Positions 1 to 12,776 of a DNA stretch of 64,000 nt are shown here, piece by piece. Made by a program: the position numbers and the translations under genes. Positions within the stretch are counted from its first letter, which is position 1. Every line of letters begins with the position of its first letter. Origin of the DNA: Nemopilema nomurai (Eukaryota; Cnidaria; Scyphozoa; Rhizostomeae; Rhizostomatidae); contig ML133443.1 of assembly GCA_003864495.1 (NCBI GenBank), forward strand, positions 1 to 64,000, written 5' to 3'. Under the pieces are notes generated by a model. The model searched no databases, was not told where the DNA came from, and saw nothing but the letters and a program-made list of their open reading frames with translations.

Positions 1-1432
1 TGAAGATTTCGGGAAAGGTATTGCATTTCAATCAGAGCTTCTCTAATCATCTTACAGCTACTTCAAATCAATATTAACCACACGGCCGTAATATCACTTG
101 CTATGCTCTCCGTCCTAGAGATTCAGCACTTCCAAGCTGACCCTGGAAGATTTTCCACCCTTTTCTGAAGCGAATCTTTTGACGGCCATTGATAAAGTGA
201 TCTTAGTTTGGATCGTGCTTTGGCGCCTTCTTAATAAAATCAAATCTAGAAAGACCTCTGAAACCCGAAACCTGAGGGCATTATATTTTCTTTCAAATTA
301 TAAATCAATTTACGGACACCGCTTTCTTACTTTTTCTTGGGAAAGGGCGACGGTAATTTCCACATTTTGCGAAAGCGCCCACGTGTGTCACTGTAATTGC
401 TTCCGGGTATGTCATGAGGACTGTGGCTAGAGGGTCATCCTATGTCATTCCAAACATCCTGTGTCATTTCAAACGACCATCACTCGTAAATATGGATTTG
501 TATTCAGCCATTCGTCATCCCGCAAACATTAAAACGTGTTTTGGTAAAAACGTAAAAAGGAGCCGTATTTTGTTTATGTTTAAAAGGCCAAAACTGAAAT
601 CTTTATAAAGGCCAGTTTAATTAATAAGGATCTTTATTGAGGGCCAATTTAATTAATATTCATGATTCATAACAAATCTATTCAGGAAAAAGTACTAAAA
701 TTTCTAATTTTTGATTGTAAGAAAGTTTTAGGCGCTACCAGAAAGCTATTTTAGTGTGATGGTTTATCTTATCTTATTTGATGGGCGTTGACGATTGGGT
801 TTTTCTCGCTGGCATAGAAATGGCAAGCATTATTTTCGTAGGCCGAACTTGCAAGTGTGGCCGAAAAATGATCATAAAACTGTTTATAGAAACCCAAGGG
901 TCAAACAAGTGTTGGATGATCTCTTTACTGGAACGATTCTGCAATAGCAAAGATTACTCAAACGAGGCTTGAATATTTATTTAGAGGGAATTGAGGGGAA
1001 CAGCTCAGTATAAGGCGAAAATAACTGCCCTTGAGAGCTGTGGAGTCCAAAATTAACAAAATAGTGTAATTTGAAACACCATGTAAACCACGTGGAGCCA
1101 TTGGTTATGAATTGAAAGTTTTTTATACGAAAAATACAGGTTTTAAAGAATTAGGAGCCAGTGCCTAGTCTTAGGGTCACTGTTTAATGGAGGCTGTGAC
1201 CTCGTTCTCACCAAACGAAACAGCCTAATCTTCTTACTGATAGAGGGCCGTGGAGGGTCTTTCCTTGCCATTTCCTACAGTGCATACACAAAGCATTTAG
1301 AACGCTTGTAAGAAACCCCTGAGATTAAAAGTCGAAACTATGCTTCTATATAATACGGATTTTACAACGTCCCTACGATGCTTTCAAAAGATCCAACCTG
1401 CGCAATTTTCCTTATTCATTAAGTTCACGAAC
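1..1432. other. No gene recognised (left edge)
   Basis: Short chance ORFs only, none with recognisable protein sequence or flanking splice sites. AT-rich, with a small direct repeat around 612-660 (GGCC[A]GTTTAATTAATA twice). If TRAPPC9 exons lie left of the window, this stretch may be intron of that gene. Confidence 0.6.
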
Positions 1433-1954
1433 TTAACTATTGGTATGTCTTTTCATGTGCAGCGACAGGTGGTCCGACCTTGAAAAAGTGCGACTACACC
1501 TCAGACATTTAAATGGTCGAAGTCCTGTGTGCTTTCTATAATGTCGTGTAAGCTCGTCAGATCGTGCAAATTTCCACGTGCATCCTTCCCACGTGCACGC
1601 ATACGGTTTCTCGCCAGTGTGGGTTCTCTGGTGTGCTTTCAGGTGGGAGCTTTTCGTGTACGATTTCTTACAACCAGGGTGCGAGCATTGGTGAGTGCGA
1701 GGCACGGACACGTTACGCTTTAGCACGCTGCTGTCCAAAGATCCGTCCTTTTTCGATAACAGTTGGCTTTCAAGTCCCATTTCTAAAGTAAAGTCCATTT
1801 TTTCAATGCCATTTCGTAGTTTCCCGTCTTGCAAGCAAAATAATTCATTACTGTGAGGGATTCTAAATAGCTTGAATTTCCCGTCCATAGATAGACTTGT
1901 GCCAAGTGCTTGCATCACTCTTCGATGAAGTAAGCTTGAAAAGGAAAGCTGCAT
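1433..1954 (-). CDS. Krüppel-like factor, three C-terminal C2H2 zinc fingers
   Basis: A 173-residue ORF ending in three adjacent C2H2 fingers with KLF spacing: finger 1 about residues 90-112 (C-x4-C, H-x3-H), finger 2 about 120-142, and finger 3 about 150-170 with the shorter C-x2-C. The TGEKPYAC linker and the ARSDELTRH and SRSDHLSLH recognition helices are those of the KLF/SP family, which binds GC/CACCC boxes as nuclear transcription regulators. The fingers end three residues before the stop, as is usual for KLFs. The N-terminal 85 residues show no domain I recognise and are short for a KLF activation or repression region. ATG at 1954 is the first in-frame ATG, but a CAG just downstream of a pyrimidine tract overlaps it, so upstream exons right of 1954 are possible. 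All three fingers share one exon, whereas many KLF finger regions are intron-split. The subgroup cannot be assigned. Confidence 0.85.
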   Translation of the reverse strand: MQLSFSSLLHRRVMQALGTSLSMDGKFKLFRIPHSNELFCLQDGKLRNGIEKMDFTLEMGLESQLLSKKDGSLDSSVLKRNVSVPRTHQCSHPGCKKSYTKSSHLKAHQRTHTGEKPYACTWEGCTWKFARSDELTRHYRKHTGLRPFKCLRCSRTFSRSDHLSLHMKRHTNS

Positions 1955-2113
1955 TTTTCAAAAGAAGAGCTGCATACCATTCCTTCAAGCAAACAAACGC
2001 AAACATGACGATGCTTAAATTCGTAAGTCTCGCCTTAGCATTCCTGGTGTGTGTGCTAGGGTGATAATAGAAGTTGTACTTTATAGTTCACGGATCCTAA
2101 AGACTAACATCTG

Positions 2114-2264
2114 CAGGCACCGCGGAGCAGGGGGGGCTGAGGGGCTTTAGCCCCCCCCCCCCAGTTTTTGCAAAAAATGCCAAATATTAAGTAATAAACT
2201 ACCAATAAACCCTATTTTCTAATGGTTTTAGACCCCCACTTTTCTCAACGCTCCGCGGTGCCTG
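2114..2264. mobile_element. MITE-like element with 15-bp terminal inverted repeats
   Basis: CAGGCACCGCGGAGC at 2114-2128 is perfectly inverted as GCTCCGCGGTGCCTG at 2250-2264. ATCTG directly flanks both ends (2109-2113 and 2265-2269), consistent with a 5-bp target-site duplication. The interior is 121 bp, has G and C homopolymer runs and no ORF. Such features define a non-autonomous DNA transposon; the superfamily is not assigned. Confidence 0.7.
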
Positions 2265-2744
2265 ATCTGCTACTAATTATATAGCTTCTTGTTGCACAGA
2301 TTTCCAAAAAACGTTGCTGTTGATTAATAGAGTTTTTGCATTGATTGGATTCAATTGAGAATGCAAAAGGTAAATGCTGTAACCAGAGGGAGAAGTGAAG
2401 ATCGCTATTTGCCATTCATCATATCGTGCTCAACCTAGTTCAGGCTATTCACGAGCTAGCAAATCATCACATTGAGCAAGAAACTCGGAATACCCTTTTC
2501 CTGTTCTGTTTACCAAAACCATAATCAGCGCTCATTATACTACCGTACGCATAGCTCTATCTTTTAGTTGTCTGTACAGCGTATTCAAAGTCACAGACCA
2601 TGTAACAATTTTAATAGGGTGCTAGTTAGATATAGAAGCTTCCTCGTCCACTTTGAAATTCAGTTAAGGCAGAACATATTTTAGAATAGCAGAACAGATT
2701 TAATTTGATGCTGGAGTGAGCTTCTTTTTCTGCTTTGTCAACAG

Positions 2745-5700
2745 ACAAATGCAACACTGAGTAAGGCTGCAAGTGCCTACATGCTGGACCTGAAGACGCA
2801 CACGAGACCAAAACAAGGTGAGAAATTCACTTGCACCGGCCTTTCTTTGACTAATACGTGATAAATCTCTTTGCTACTAATTCATGAACAAAATTAATAT
2901 TAGCTGCTAGTTATTCCTTCTTGCATTAATTTGTCTAAATTTCATCACCGACAAATGTTTTGCACATTGCAAGATCATTATTTTTTATACGCTGCTTCTC
3001 CTCTGTTTTTATCTATTATGAATGTTCACTGTCTTTTGCCATCCTTTGTCAGCGCATTCTCCATAGATCGATGTCAAATATGGGCCTAACCTTCACCTAC
3101 ACAATGTGGATGGCCTCAGTCGTTCGCAATATTTAGCCTGAATTGTACCACCGGCATGCTTCTGTAAAGCCAGGTCTGTAATTCTTCATCGCCAATGGGC
3201 TGGCTCTTTGGCTGCTTCTCCTTGGCTCTTATCTATAAGGAATATTCACTATTTTCGCCATCCTTAGGTACCCAATGTGGGTGGGCTGTTTTGCAACTGA
3301 AGCTGCTTCAAGACATGTTGCAAGTATACAATCGACTTGGTGATACAATGAACTGTGTCAGGTACTACAAATGTTGTTGCTAAAGTTTGAGTTGGCTGCG
3401 ATTGCATTTAAAGGGGTTGCTCTCCTCGACAGCAAGACTTCTAGCTTTTCCTCTGTGGTAAGCTCTTTGTCGAATTTACTGCTGCTGCAACTTATAAGTT
3501 GTTGAACTCGGAAAGGGTTTATAAGTTCGACAACTGATGAACGTATTAAGATTTTAGGAACAGTTGTTGCAAAGTATTCCAAAACAGCTCGTAAACATCT
3601 TATAGACAGGAGAACATTTTCTTTATAGGATTCAAATTATGAATATATTATTTGATTTTTTCACTTACTTGAATCGGCTCCAAACATGGAATGGATTTTT
3701 GAAAACAATGATCATTCGACCCATTAATATCCAGCCTTGTTCATAGAATTGGTCTCTTCATCTCTGTTTTAAAAATGAGAGAATTTTGAAAGATACAGTA
3801 TGAATAATCTATTTCAACATGACTTTTCACATGATTTGTTAGCGAAAACTACGCTAGGGTTCTTTTCAAAAGGTTGCGAACTATCTATTTTTATCTATCG
3901 ATAGATCTACCTGAACTATCTAGTGAGGTGCTATGGGGTTTGATACTTTCCCGTGAACCATGCTTAGAAAATTTCTTCTCCCGTTGCTGTCAGGTTGCTG
4001 TGCTATATTCTGGAAAACTTCAGCAGCTGCCTTCCCGAAAACAGAAAATCAGACTTGATAAATCGCTTGGAAGACTGCGCTGCAAAGGCCGAAGAGCAGA
4101 GGGCGACGAATAAAGTCGACGAAATTGAGATGATCCGGTCATTGCCTATTGTAAGGTGCGTAAATGTGGGGGTGAACCATTGAAGAGGTATTCGGTAGTC
4201 CTACAAAACTGTAATTATCAAAGTAAGAATTTTGCGGGGATGATGTTTCTATTTCTGTTCGAGATTTTGCTTTGACCTCACCAGTGGAACATCTTCTTTT
4301 GAGAAGGAATTGGAACATGGTTTTATTCTGGCACAATTTGTTAGAAAGTTAGAAAACCCTGGGGCGTAGGGGGTGAATATTTGAAAGCTGACGTCATTTT
4401 ACCAAGAGTCATACCTTTTAAGTTTAGCGCAAATTTCATATTTTTATCCGCGATATACGAGACTTTTTTTCTAAGAAGAAAATCGTGCAATGTTGGGCAG
4501 CCAAAAGCCAAAAATATTTGACTACAGCGACAATTTTTCAGATAAAACTTGTTTCATATTTTTTTTTCGCTGACAACAAAAACAAAAATCTGTGTGCGGC
4601 ACTCGACGATAAAAACCTTTGAGATTTCATTCGAAGCACCAATCAGCGATCAGTTAAAAATGAATAAAGTGATGTTGCTGCGCAAAAGAACCTCTGCTCG
4701 GAAGGAATACCTAGTTTTCACATGATTGTCAATAAAATCGTGTTGTGTGCTGGAACGAAACATTTTTCCCTAGAAGTCAAACATCGCATGTATCGCCGAT
4801 AAAAATATGCACTGTGCGCTTAGCTTCACAAGGTCATTGGAATTTCAATCAACCAAAAACTCGTTTTGAATTTTTTTTCGTAAAGGGAGTTGCCTTCTAT
4901 CCCATCAAGTCATGACTGTTGGTGGCTTTGATATTAAAAAGGTATCAGAAGCTTTTGATCAAGTGTGCATCCCCACCTCAATGCTTCCATTTTATGCCAC
5001 AATGTATTTCTCATTGAAGGGGCATCCAACCAAGATCGTTGGCCAATCATCTGAAGCCGAAAAAGAAGCAGTTGGAGCCGGAACATGGCGGCCCGTTTAT
5101 ATTTTCATCTTTATCCTTCCAAGCAAGAAAGAATAAAGTCAGCGAAGGTTAGAATTTTTCTAGCTACTTGTTGATGAAGGTTTTGCTAATTGTTTTTGCC
5201 AGATGACGATGCAAACGTTTGAAGACTGTTACAATCAATGCCAGAAAGAATACTTTATCAGGTCACAGGATAATCCCCTATGTCCTATATGCGTTTTGAA
5301 TGAATTACATCATTGTAAAAGCATTGTGAATGGTAGAGACCATTTTGTGTCTTTTGAAGTGTCTAGAGGCCATTTTGTGTTGTATCTGGGGTGCCAGCCT
5401 ATTTTTGTAGAAAACAAATTCATTTGGTTTTACCCGTGGTTGTAAGTGGGAACAAGTTTGCCTGATTCCTTTGTGTTTCTTGTTTTGCTTTTGCTAGTTG
5501 TTTTTACGGCTGTTTCTTCTCCAGAGGTCTTGTGGGTTTGCGGTGATGTTGCCGAGGTGGGCATGACTGTTGACAATCCGCTTCCCGCCGAGATCAAAGT
5601 CAAGCAAATGGTGAGTCGTCCGCCCATTTCCATCATGTCTCATTCAAACGCAATCCACGTGATCCAGAAGATTAGATCAAGAAACGCTGAAGCTTAGTGC

Positions 5701-8700
5701 AGATTATGCATCAAATAGTCGCTTTATCCTCGATCTGGTTTTTTTCGTTGCTTCTTCCGTGTTGGAGAAACTCACAACTGGACTCAACATTGAGTTCCGC
5801 TGTATTGCCACTTTTACAAAGTTGAGCCCCTAGGAATTGGAGGGGGGATGGAAGTTAGCAGTTGATGCTAGCTATATTAAATGTGACGATCTATAGGCGT
5901 GTTAAAGCCTTTTTGTACTAACTGTAATCCAGAGTTGATCGATAGTTATACCAAGACAACAACAAAACAAGCGAGGCACGGTTACATTATTTGAAATGAA
6001 ATTGAGATAAATGTCAGTATTTAACAACAGCAAAACTTCCTTCCACAAAAATTCGAATATCGATTTCTGTCTTCTTTCATTAGATTCTTGTCACTGAAGG
6101 AGTTAAGTTTGAGGCCTTCCCAGCAACCCTTGCGCTACCAGCGGAATCTGGATCTTTTCCGTTCATGCTTCTTGGAATTCCACACACGCCTGGCAATCTC
6201 ATTATTAAAGGTATGAATAAGTGTTCTAGTTTGAGCATGACTTGATCGTAATGTTGTTTTCACAACAACGAATTCCTCCCAGAGGTTTTCTTAAACGGGA
6301 ACCAGATGTGTATTGTGAGTGCGGCAATTAAGAGGGCCAGGACAGAACACGGACCCACTACACTCAACTTGTAAAATGTTTTTTCTGCAAATTGAACAAT
6401 GTCGATATCGGTTTTAAAGTTCATGCCCAAAGTGCAAAAGTTATTACTAGTTTGCCAGTTCTCCACAGAAGCTTATCAGAATTCAGTGTTGAAGACTTTT
6501 GCTTATGAACTGGTCCGCCAATTAAGAGACAGCGGATTTAGATAATTGGCAGTTGAAGCTTTTTGAAAAGGTACTTCATAGTACAGAATTTCACGATAGC
6601 TAGAAATAGTGGAACCAGTTTTTGCATATATAGAAAATGATTCAATCGATTTGAACCTGGTGTCTTGATTTCAAGGGTGTTTTTGATTTTTCAGTTATTT
6701 TATGAGTTTGATTTCTTTTACAGGCTACAAAGTCGATGTTTTTGGTATCGAGAATACAGTTTTGTTGGACGTGCCAATCTCGGTCAAGGTCACGCCCAGC
6801 CTCCCTTTGGTAAGGCTAAACAGCACTCTTCAAACTGCCTCGTTTCAGAATCCCACGAACCCCGAGGACGAACACTATCAGACACTCTTTACGTCATTGT
6901 CATCACACAGGGGACACAGGTAGCTGATTATACATTTGACTGTTGAGCTAAATAATACTTATTTTTCAGGCAACAAGAAAGGTGTTTTCCCAGAAGCTAT
7001 CTAGTTGTTTCTTGGGAAACACCTCCTTTCTCTACTCTATTGATCCCAAATTGGGAGTTGATTAATGATTGCAGTCAGAAACAGTGAAAGCTGTTCTTGA
7101 AGGAAATAATTGTAAGCTTTTCCAGTGCATTACCTGAATTGTATTCAAAGCAACTTTGGTACTACAATGTTAGAAGAAAGTAAGGACACATTCGCTGGTA
7201 TTATCATTTATTGCAAAACACCAAACCCCCTGCCTCCAATATCAATGTTGGTTTTTAGGTTGTCTGGCTTCCACAGTCAACTTACATTACCCAACACCGG
7301 CATTGACATTTGGGGGAGGGGCATACTACTGGTTTTAAGTTTAATTACACAGAGAATCACTCATAAAAGAATTGTCTCCTAACCTTTTGTCCAGGATTCT
7401 TGTTCTTTTAAAAAGCGACAATTCATGATGTTTCATTTTCAACACTGACGCTTAATTTATACCTAACTTTCAGCTGCATAATTTGCTTTATGTCCAAACG
7501 CAATTATGAATTGTTTTGATTCGACTTTCTCTGTTTTTCGCAGCACCCCGACAGTTGTGACGATTGAAAACATCGGAAAAATCCCAATCCTGAGCATTTC
7601 GACTAAAATCAAGAAAGCGAACGGTTTGTTTCTGTTTTCATCTCAAATGCTAGTATGACTGTTCACGTTCTTATCTTACTGCAGCAAAAACAACACCTTT
7701 GATATCAGGTATTTTGATTTCAAATCTGGGCAAAGTAGGGACGATACACTCCCTGCACGGCCATATGAAACTTTGCTTCGGGGAATCAAGTACCTAATTT
7801 ATACTCTCAAAAATATTGGGGGGGGGGTGTTTATTTTAGAGCACTCTCTAGTGGAGAATAGCTCCTGTAAGTGTGTTTCAAACAAATAACATTGGAGCGG
7901 CAAGATTATGTCCGTGCCATTTTAAGGGTATCAACATAACTAGCGTGCATGAATGGTAATTGCAAGAACAATAAGTTGCACCCATCGATGATGATCTTCA
8001 GGCGTAGACTGGTGAAACTTGTGTTTTGTGCATGTATGGCAATCTCTGTCATACAAGAACAGCTAACACAATATCGAAGGGTATTTGTGTTGTTTTTGTC
8101 AGACTAGCTGCTACGGTAAAATGGTTTCAGCTACTTTTGTACTCCCATTCTAGAGAAAGTTATATCATTTGACGAAGATGTGCTTCAATCGATCGTTCCT
8201 CTGCAAGCTGGCCAGTCAGCCGAGCTCCATCTTCAGTTGATGAGCGAAGAAGCCTGGAAGATCCAGCCATTTGCTGAAAAGATACAGTCCACTCTGACGT
8301 TCTTCTACTCTGGCGATGAAGATCCGACGAAGAATGCTGGCTTCGGCAGAGAGATCTCCTTTGTTGTCGACATCAAAGTGATGCCCTCGATTTCCATCAG
8401 TAATTACGATGTATACGAGATTGACAAGCACCCAAGCTGTTGTTGTTTGTGCTTCGATGTCCAGAATAATTCTTCGACCGATATGCGAGTCCTCACCAGC
8501 GTTATGGAAACCAAAGGTATGACGTCAGTCAGTTCTGGAAACCCTTACTGAAGGTTCCTAATCGAATGATTTATTTAAACAGTTGATGTATGCTGGGCCG
8601 CATTCACGACTGCCGGGACCCTAGGCCCACGGCTTATGGGACCCTAGGCCCACGGCTTATGGGACCCTAGGCCCACGGCTTATGGGACTCCTATAATTTG

Positions 8701-11700
8701 CAAAATTAGTTCGTGTCATGCTACTCAATTCATCAACAGCACTTTGTATAGGCTTAACAAATTGCTTGGGGCCCCTAAGTTAAAAAACCCCAGGGGTCCC
8801 TGGGTCTGGGCCCAGTAGGTCCTTGGGTAAATTCGTCAATGGATGTGTGTAAAGAGCTTGGCACTTTTGTTTTATTTATTGTCAGTAGTTAAGACCTCGG
8901 ACAAGTATCAGGGGATTTTTGGCGAATACGAGCCTTAAGAGATTGTGATTAGTTGGTATGGCCTAAATACCTTTCGGGATGTCAAAGTTTGCTTGCTAAT
9001 TATTAAAAGAAAGCACAGCATCACTATCCAAAAATCATCTAGTCGATACTGCAGGACCAACAGGGTGCGCGTCTTCAAAGATCGATCACAGATCGTGTAG
9101 CTCATTATTTTATGTTTGTAGACATCAAGCCAGGATTGAGTTGTCCACGCGAAACAGATACGTTCATGCCAGCCAAGGGCCGAAAAAGGTGCGCGTGTTG
9201 TATTTTTGATGCTGCAATGCAACTGTCTTTGTACTCGTTACGACAGACTGTCTTTTCTGCTTCTTCTTCCATACATGCTATGCCATCACACACGCAAGAA
9301 GTTTCTTACTGTTTTGATGCGGAGAAATATAATGGTTTCGATGCATCATTTTCTACACAGTACAAGCTTTCTTGCCCTACCCGCATCAGAAATAGCCCAC
9401 CTCTAAATAAGCACCAATCTCGAATAAACCCCCACGTCAATTAATAGCCAATCTTGGATATGCGCTCCCCTCCAAATAAACGCCCATCTCAAATAGACGC
9501 CCACTTTGGATGGCCTGCATGCTCATGCAAGGAAAACATCTCATACTCCAATAGGTTTCGCCCTCCCAGAGTCCTGTGAAAACAGATGATGCATCCATTA
9601 TTTCCTAAGCACCTATTTCAGATATTCGCCCAAATCGTAAGTCGAACATGTGTTTTCTTGTACCTTCATGGATTCTGTTCATTTTAGGATTGGCGTTCAT
9701 TTTCCGCGGTGCCTTCTTTTTCTTCCAAAACTGCGAATGAATGAGGTGATTCTTACAAGTTCTACTTCCTAAATTAATCGCTTTGCAATTTAAATCTTTT
9801 CCACATTTCATTTTGGGATTCTTGCTAACTAAAAACAATTTCTTTGTAGCGAATCGAGAAAGTTTACAGCAATGCAGTGAAGGATGCAGTGAAGATCAAA
9901 TGGAATATTGTATCCTTTAATACCAGCTGGCCATTCACTAATAATTCCCTGTCCTAGATACTTGTGAAAGGCCTTAGCGCAAAGCTCCTTTACTCCTCTA
10001 ACCTCAAAAATTCAGCAAAGTCCCAGTTTTTAAATCCCAGTTTTTAACTACATTTCAATGGAAAATCCCTTTCTTTGTAGACAGAAAGAGTTCGTCTTTT
10101 CCCTTGGGCTCTTCTATAGTTATGTGTTAAGTAACGCAGATTGGTCAATTATAACCAATCACGCGCTCTGCTTATCACCCTCTAGTGTTTTCAATCCGCA
10201 TCTGGCTATTTATTCTGTCAGCTTTTGGTTTCCGACGTTTGCATACTCTGGGGAGTGTCGGACGAAGAAGTACTTTAAGTATGCAAAAACTAGTTCCGCT
10301 ACTTCTAGCCATTGTGAAGTTTTGTACCACAAAGCACTTGTTCATTGATTAGAAAGAATTCCACAGTCTCAAATTAGTGGTGGACTGCCCCACTGGACCA
10401 TCGGCCAATTACTGGTGCCCCCTCCAAGTTTTGCAAAAGGGCCCTCTTGATGACACTCTTGTTTTTTCTTGCCTCCCCTCCAAGGCCTCCTTAGGGTCTC
10501 CGTGGCTGGTTGAAAGCTCTGAGCCAGTCCGCCACTGGATCAGGGGATTTGTTAGCTATCCAACCAGCTTATTGCCTTTGACCTTTGACCTTTGACCAGT
10601 CTGACAGTCGGCAAAGCGGAGTCGCGTTCTTGGCGGACATCGACTGCACCGCAGCCATGGTGAATGTCCTGAAGCCTCGTCACCTCGAAATGAGTAAGCC
10701 TTCCTCAATATTGCATCAGATTTTATTAAACTTTCCAAACAGCAGACTCGTGTTTGATATTTGAGCCAATTTTCGAAGCAACATGTAGAGACGTATTACA
10801 AATAGGCTCAACAATGAAAGCTTGGTATTGCCCAGACGATTCGTGAATACATGGTTTGACATTGAGGTTACTGCTCTTGCTAATGCTTTATTTCTTCAAG
10901 TACCCTTTTGCTTCCACCACCTTCAAACAGCACCCCTACCATTTCCCTACCGGTTGCAAAAATCTTTTTCTTGTTAAAAACGCTATATTTCACAGTTGGT
11001 TGTGAAAAGCAGACTTGGCTTGGTTCGGAATCTGTTTTTGCTTGGTTCTTTTCGCCATTATTTGATTACTATGCATGTGTTTGCTTTACACAATATGCAT
11101 GACCTCTACTTTACATCATTTTATCTAATTTTATCACGAATAGTGCCGGAAACCTATTGAAACCATACTTAGTTTCAATTTGCCAGGAATCGTATTAAAA
11201 CTTTTTTTACAAATTCACGCAGGAATATCGATGAATAATTCCTTGCTGATCGAGGGCAAGAAGGTATCAACATCTGTGGGTCAGATGGCCCATTTACATG
11301 TCCAGCTTACCAACGCTCATGGTAAGTGGCACGAAAGCATTGAATGACCATGTGCTTTTTACTTCTCGCTATTAAAAGGCGCCATATTAGAAAAGGAAAT
11401 GAAGACTGGCTACATGAAAGACAACTTTGCTGATTGAAGCGTTGTCAAGATTTTCTTGTTTTCTAACAAGTCATTCTTACCAGCACCAATGGAACTTAAG
11501 TTACAGTTTTTGTCAAACCAGTGACAGTTAATAGTGCATTCGGGCCAAGGAATGACAAAACTTCGTTGTTTTAACTTCGAGTATGTACGGGACAATGAAT
11601 TTCTACTAATCCAGTGCTTGAATGCCAGTCATATATCCATCATATATAATCAAAATCACTGATCAACAATCAACAGCAGGTGATCCGTGATTCAGCGATT

Positions 11701-12776
11701 CATTGAAAAATACTACCATTTTTACCTTGTTTATTTTAAGTGTTTAATTTTTGTGTGTTTTTTAGAGTGTTTAAGTAATCTTCTTAGTAAGAAATCCTGT
11801 TGCCTATGACCTGTTTAATTTTTCTCACACAACACTAGTTGTGGAAAGGACATAAGCCTGGTTTCATTTTCATTGTCGTGTGAATGCCCTGTTTTCCGGC
11901 CTCCTCGATTTTCTTCGTGACGACCCTTCTCGCATAATTCTCTCTGATTGATTTGTAGAGTTTGATCTCCATGATCTGAAATTGCAAATCAGAACGCATC
12001 AGGGAGAGGTTGGTGATGAAGCCAAGGACATTCTGCCATTGCTCCCGTTGTTTGCGCATTGTGGAACATTAGAGAAAGCAACCCGGAAGGTACCACACCC
12101 TGCTCTATTCCAGCTTCACTTAAGTGTTGTCATCTGCAACCAGAATTCGTTCGTTTGCTATTAAATACGAATTCAGTTCTAAGAAATTCAATTCAATTCG
12201 AAGAATTTCAAATGAGTTGCTCAAGTCTCTTTAGTAAAGTAAGCATAACTGAATGATACGATGGGCAAAGAAATGATGGAGATTGCGACTGGCCAGGAAT
12301 CCAGTAATTTGGCGGTAAAGGGGTACTGGTTTTAAACAACACTTCAAAGACAAAGTCTATCCATGTCTATCCATAGTCGCCTATACGTGGTATATGTCTA
12401 GTTTTCAATTGATTCGAAATTCTCAGGTGAAGGATATATTTTTTTATAGCTGATTCCTGGTGAAACCTTCGATCACTCGTGTGGGCTTTTGTTTTTGTTC
12501 ACTGGCGAATTCATCGTCGACGTTGAGTGCAGTGTCGGGTCGGGCCCGCCTGCTGCTTTGAAGGGAAAAATGACTCACCCGGCAACGGATCTGACCGATG
12601 GCATTTCGCTTATCAATGAAGACTTTCAAATGTTCGAAGATGGTACCGTGACCCCATTGAAGGCATCACAAAAGGAAGAGAAATCAGAGAACAAGATCCT
12701 CCACAAACCAGTGCTTAACAAATGGAAAAGAAGCATATTTGTCCACGTGAGAGATACATCGACCATCTCGCAATAA
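2745..12776 (+). CDS. TRAPPC9: TRAPPC9 (TRAPP II subunit), C-terminal 16 exons
   Basis: Exons: 2745-2817, 3268-3361, 3994-4155, 5020-5147, 5525-5610, 6084-6210, 6724-6919, 7544-7623, 8154-8516, 8886-8904, 9122-9188, 9850-9909, 10600-10693, 11223-11321, 11959-12089 and 12450-12776. All junctions are GT-AG and phases agree throughout, giving about 701 codons. Peptides match remembered animal TRAPPC9 (NIBP) in order: a GW-x-VLQLKLL block, the RSLPIVR block, GPFIFSS, VCGDVAEVGMTVDNPLP, LALPAESG with LGIPHTPG, GYKVDVFGI, VVTIENIG, a long block ending in MPSISIS, VSTSVGQMAHLHVQLTN, and CGLLFLFTGEF near the end. TRAPPC9 is a scaffold of TRAPP II, a Golgi-associated Rab exchange factor, and is linked to NF-kB signalling in vertebrates. 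The N-terminal half is missing and presumably lies left of base 1. After the last conserved block the protein runs about 75 residues further, Lys/Ser/Thr-rich and unlike the human end. Exons 10 and 11 rest on phase logic and weaker similarity. Confidence 0.88.
8615..8683. repeat. 23-bp tandem repeat, three copies
   Basis: Three identical 23-bp units, each containing GACCCTAGGCCCACGGCTTA, followed by a decayed start of a fourth. They lie in the TRAPPC9 intron between 8516 and 8886. The GC-rich stretch at 8768-8820 downstream (GGGGCCCCT, CTGGGCCCAG) may belong to the same element. Confidence 0.9.
9395..9510. repeat. Degenerate AATAAACGCCCA-type short repeats
   Basis: Imperfect units built on AAATAARCNCCMATCTC occur about five times (AAATAAGCACCAATCTCG, AATAAACCCCCACG, AAATAAACGCCCATCTC, AAATAGACGCCCAC). 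They lie in the TRAPPC9 intron after 9188 and have no coding potential. They look like remains of a dispersed repeat. Confidence 0.6.

Noticed and set aside
1529..1791. Plus-strand ORFs opposite the KLF
   Set aside because: Shadow frames of the zinc-finger ORF.
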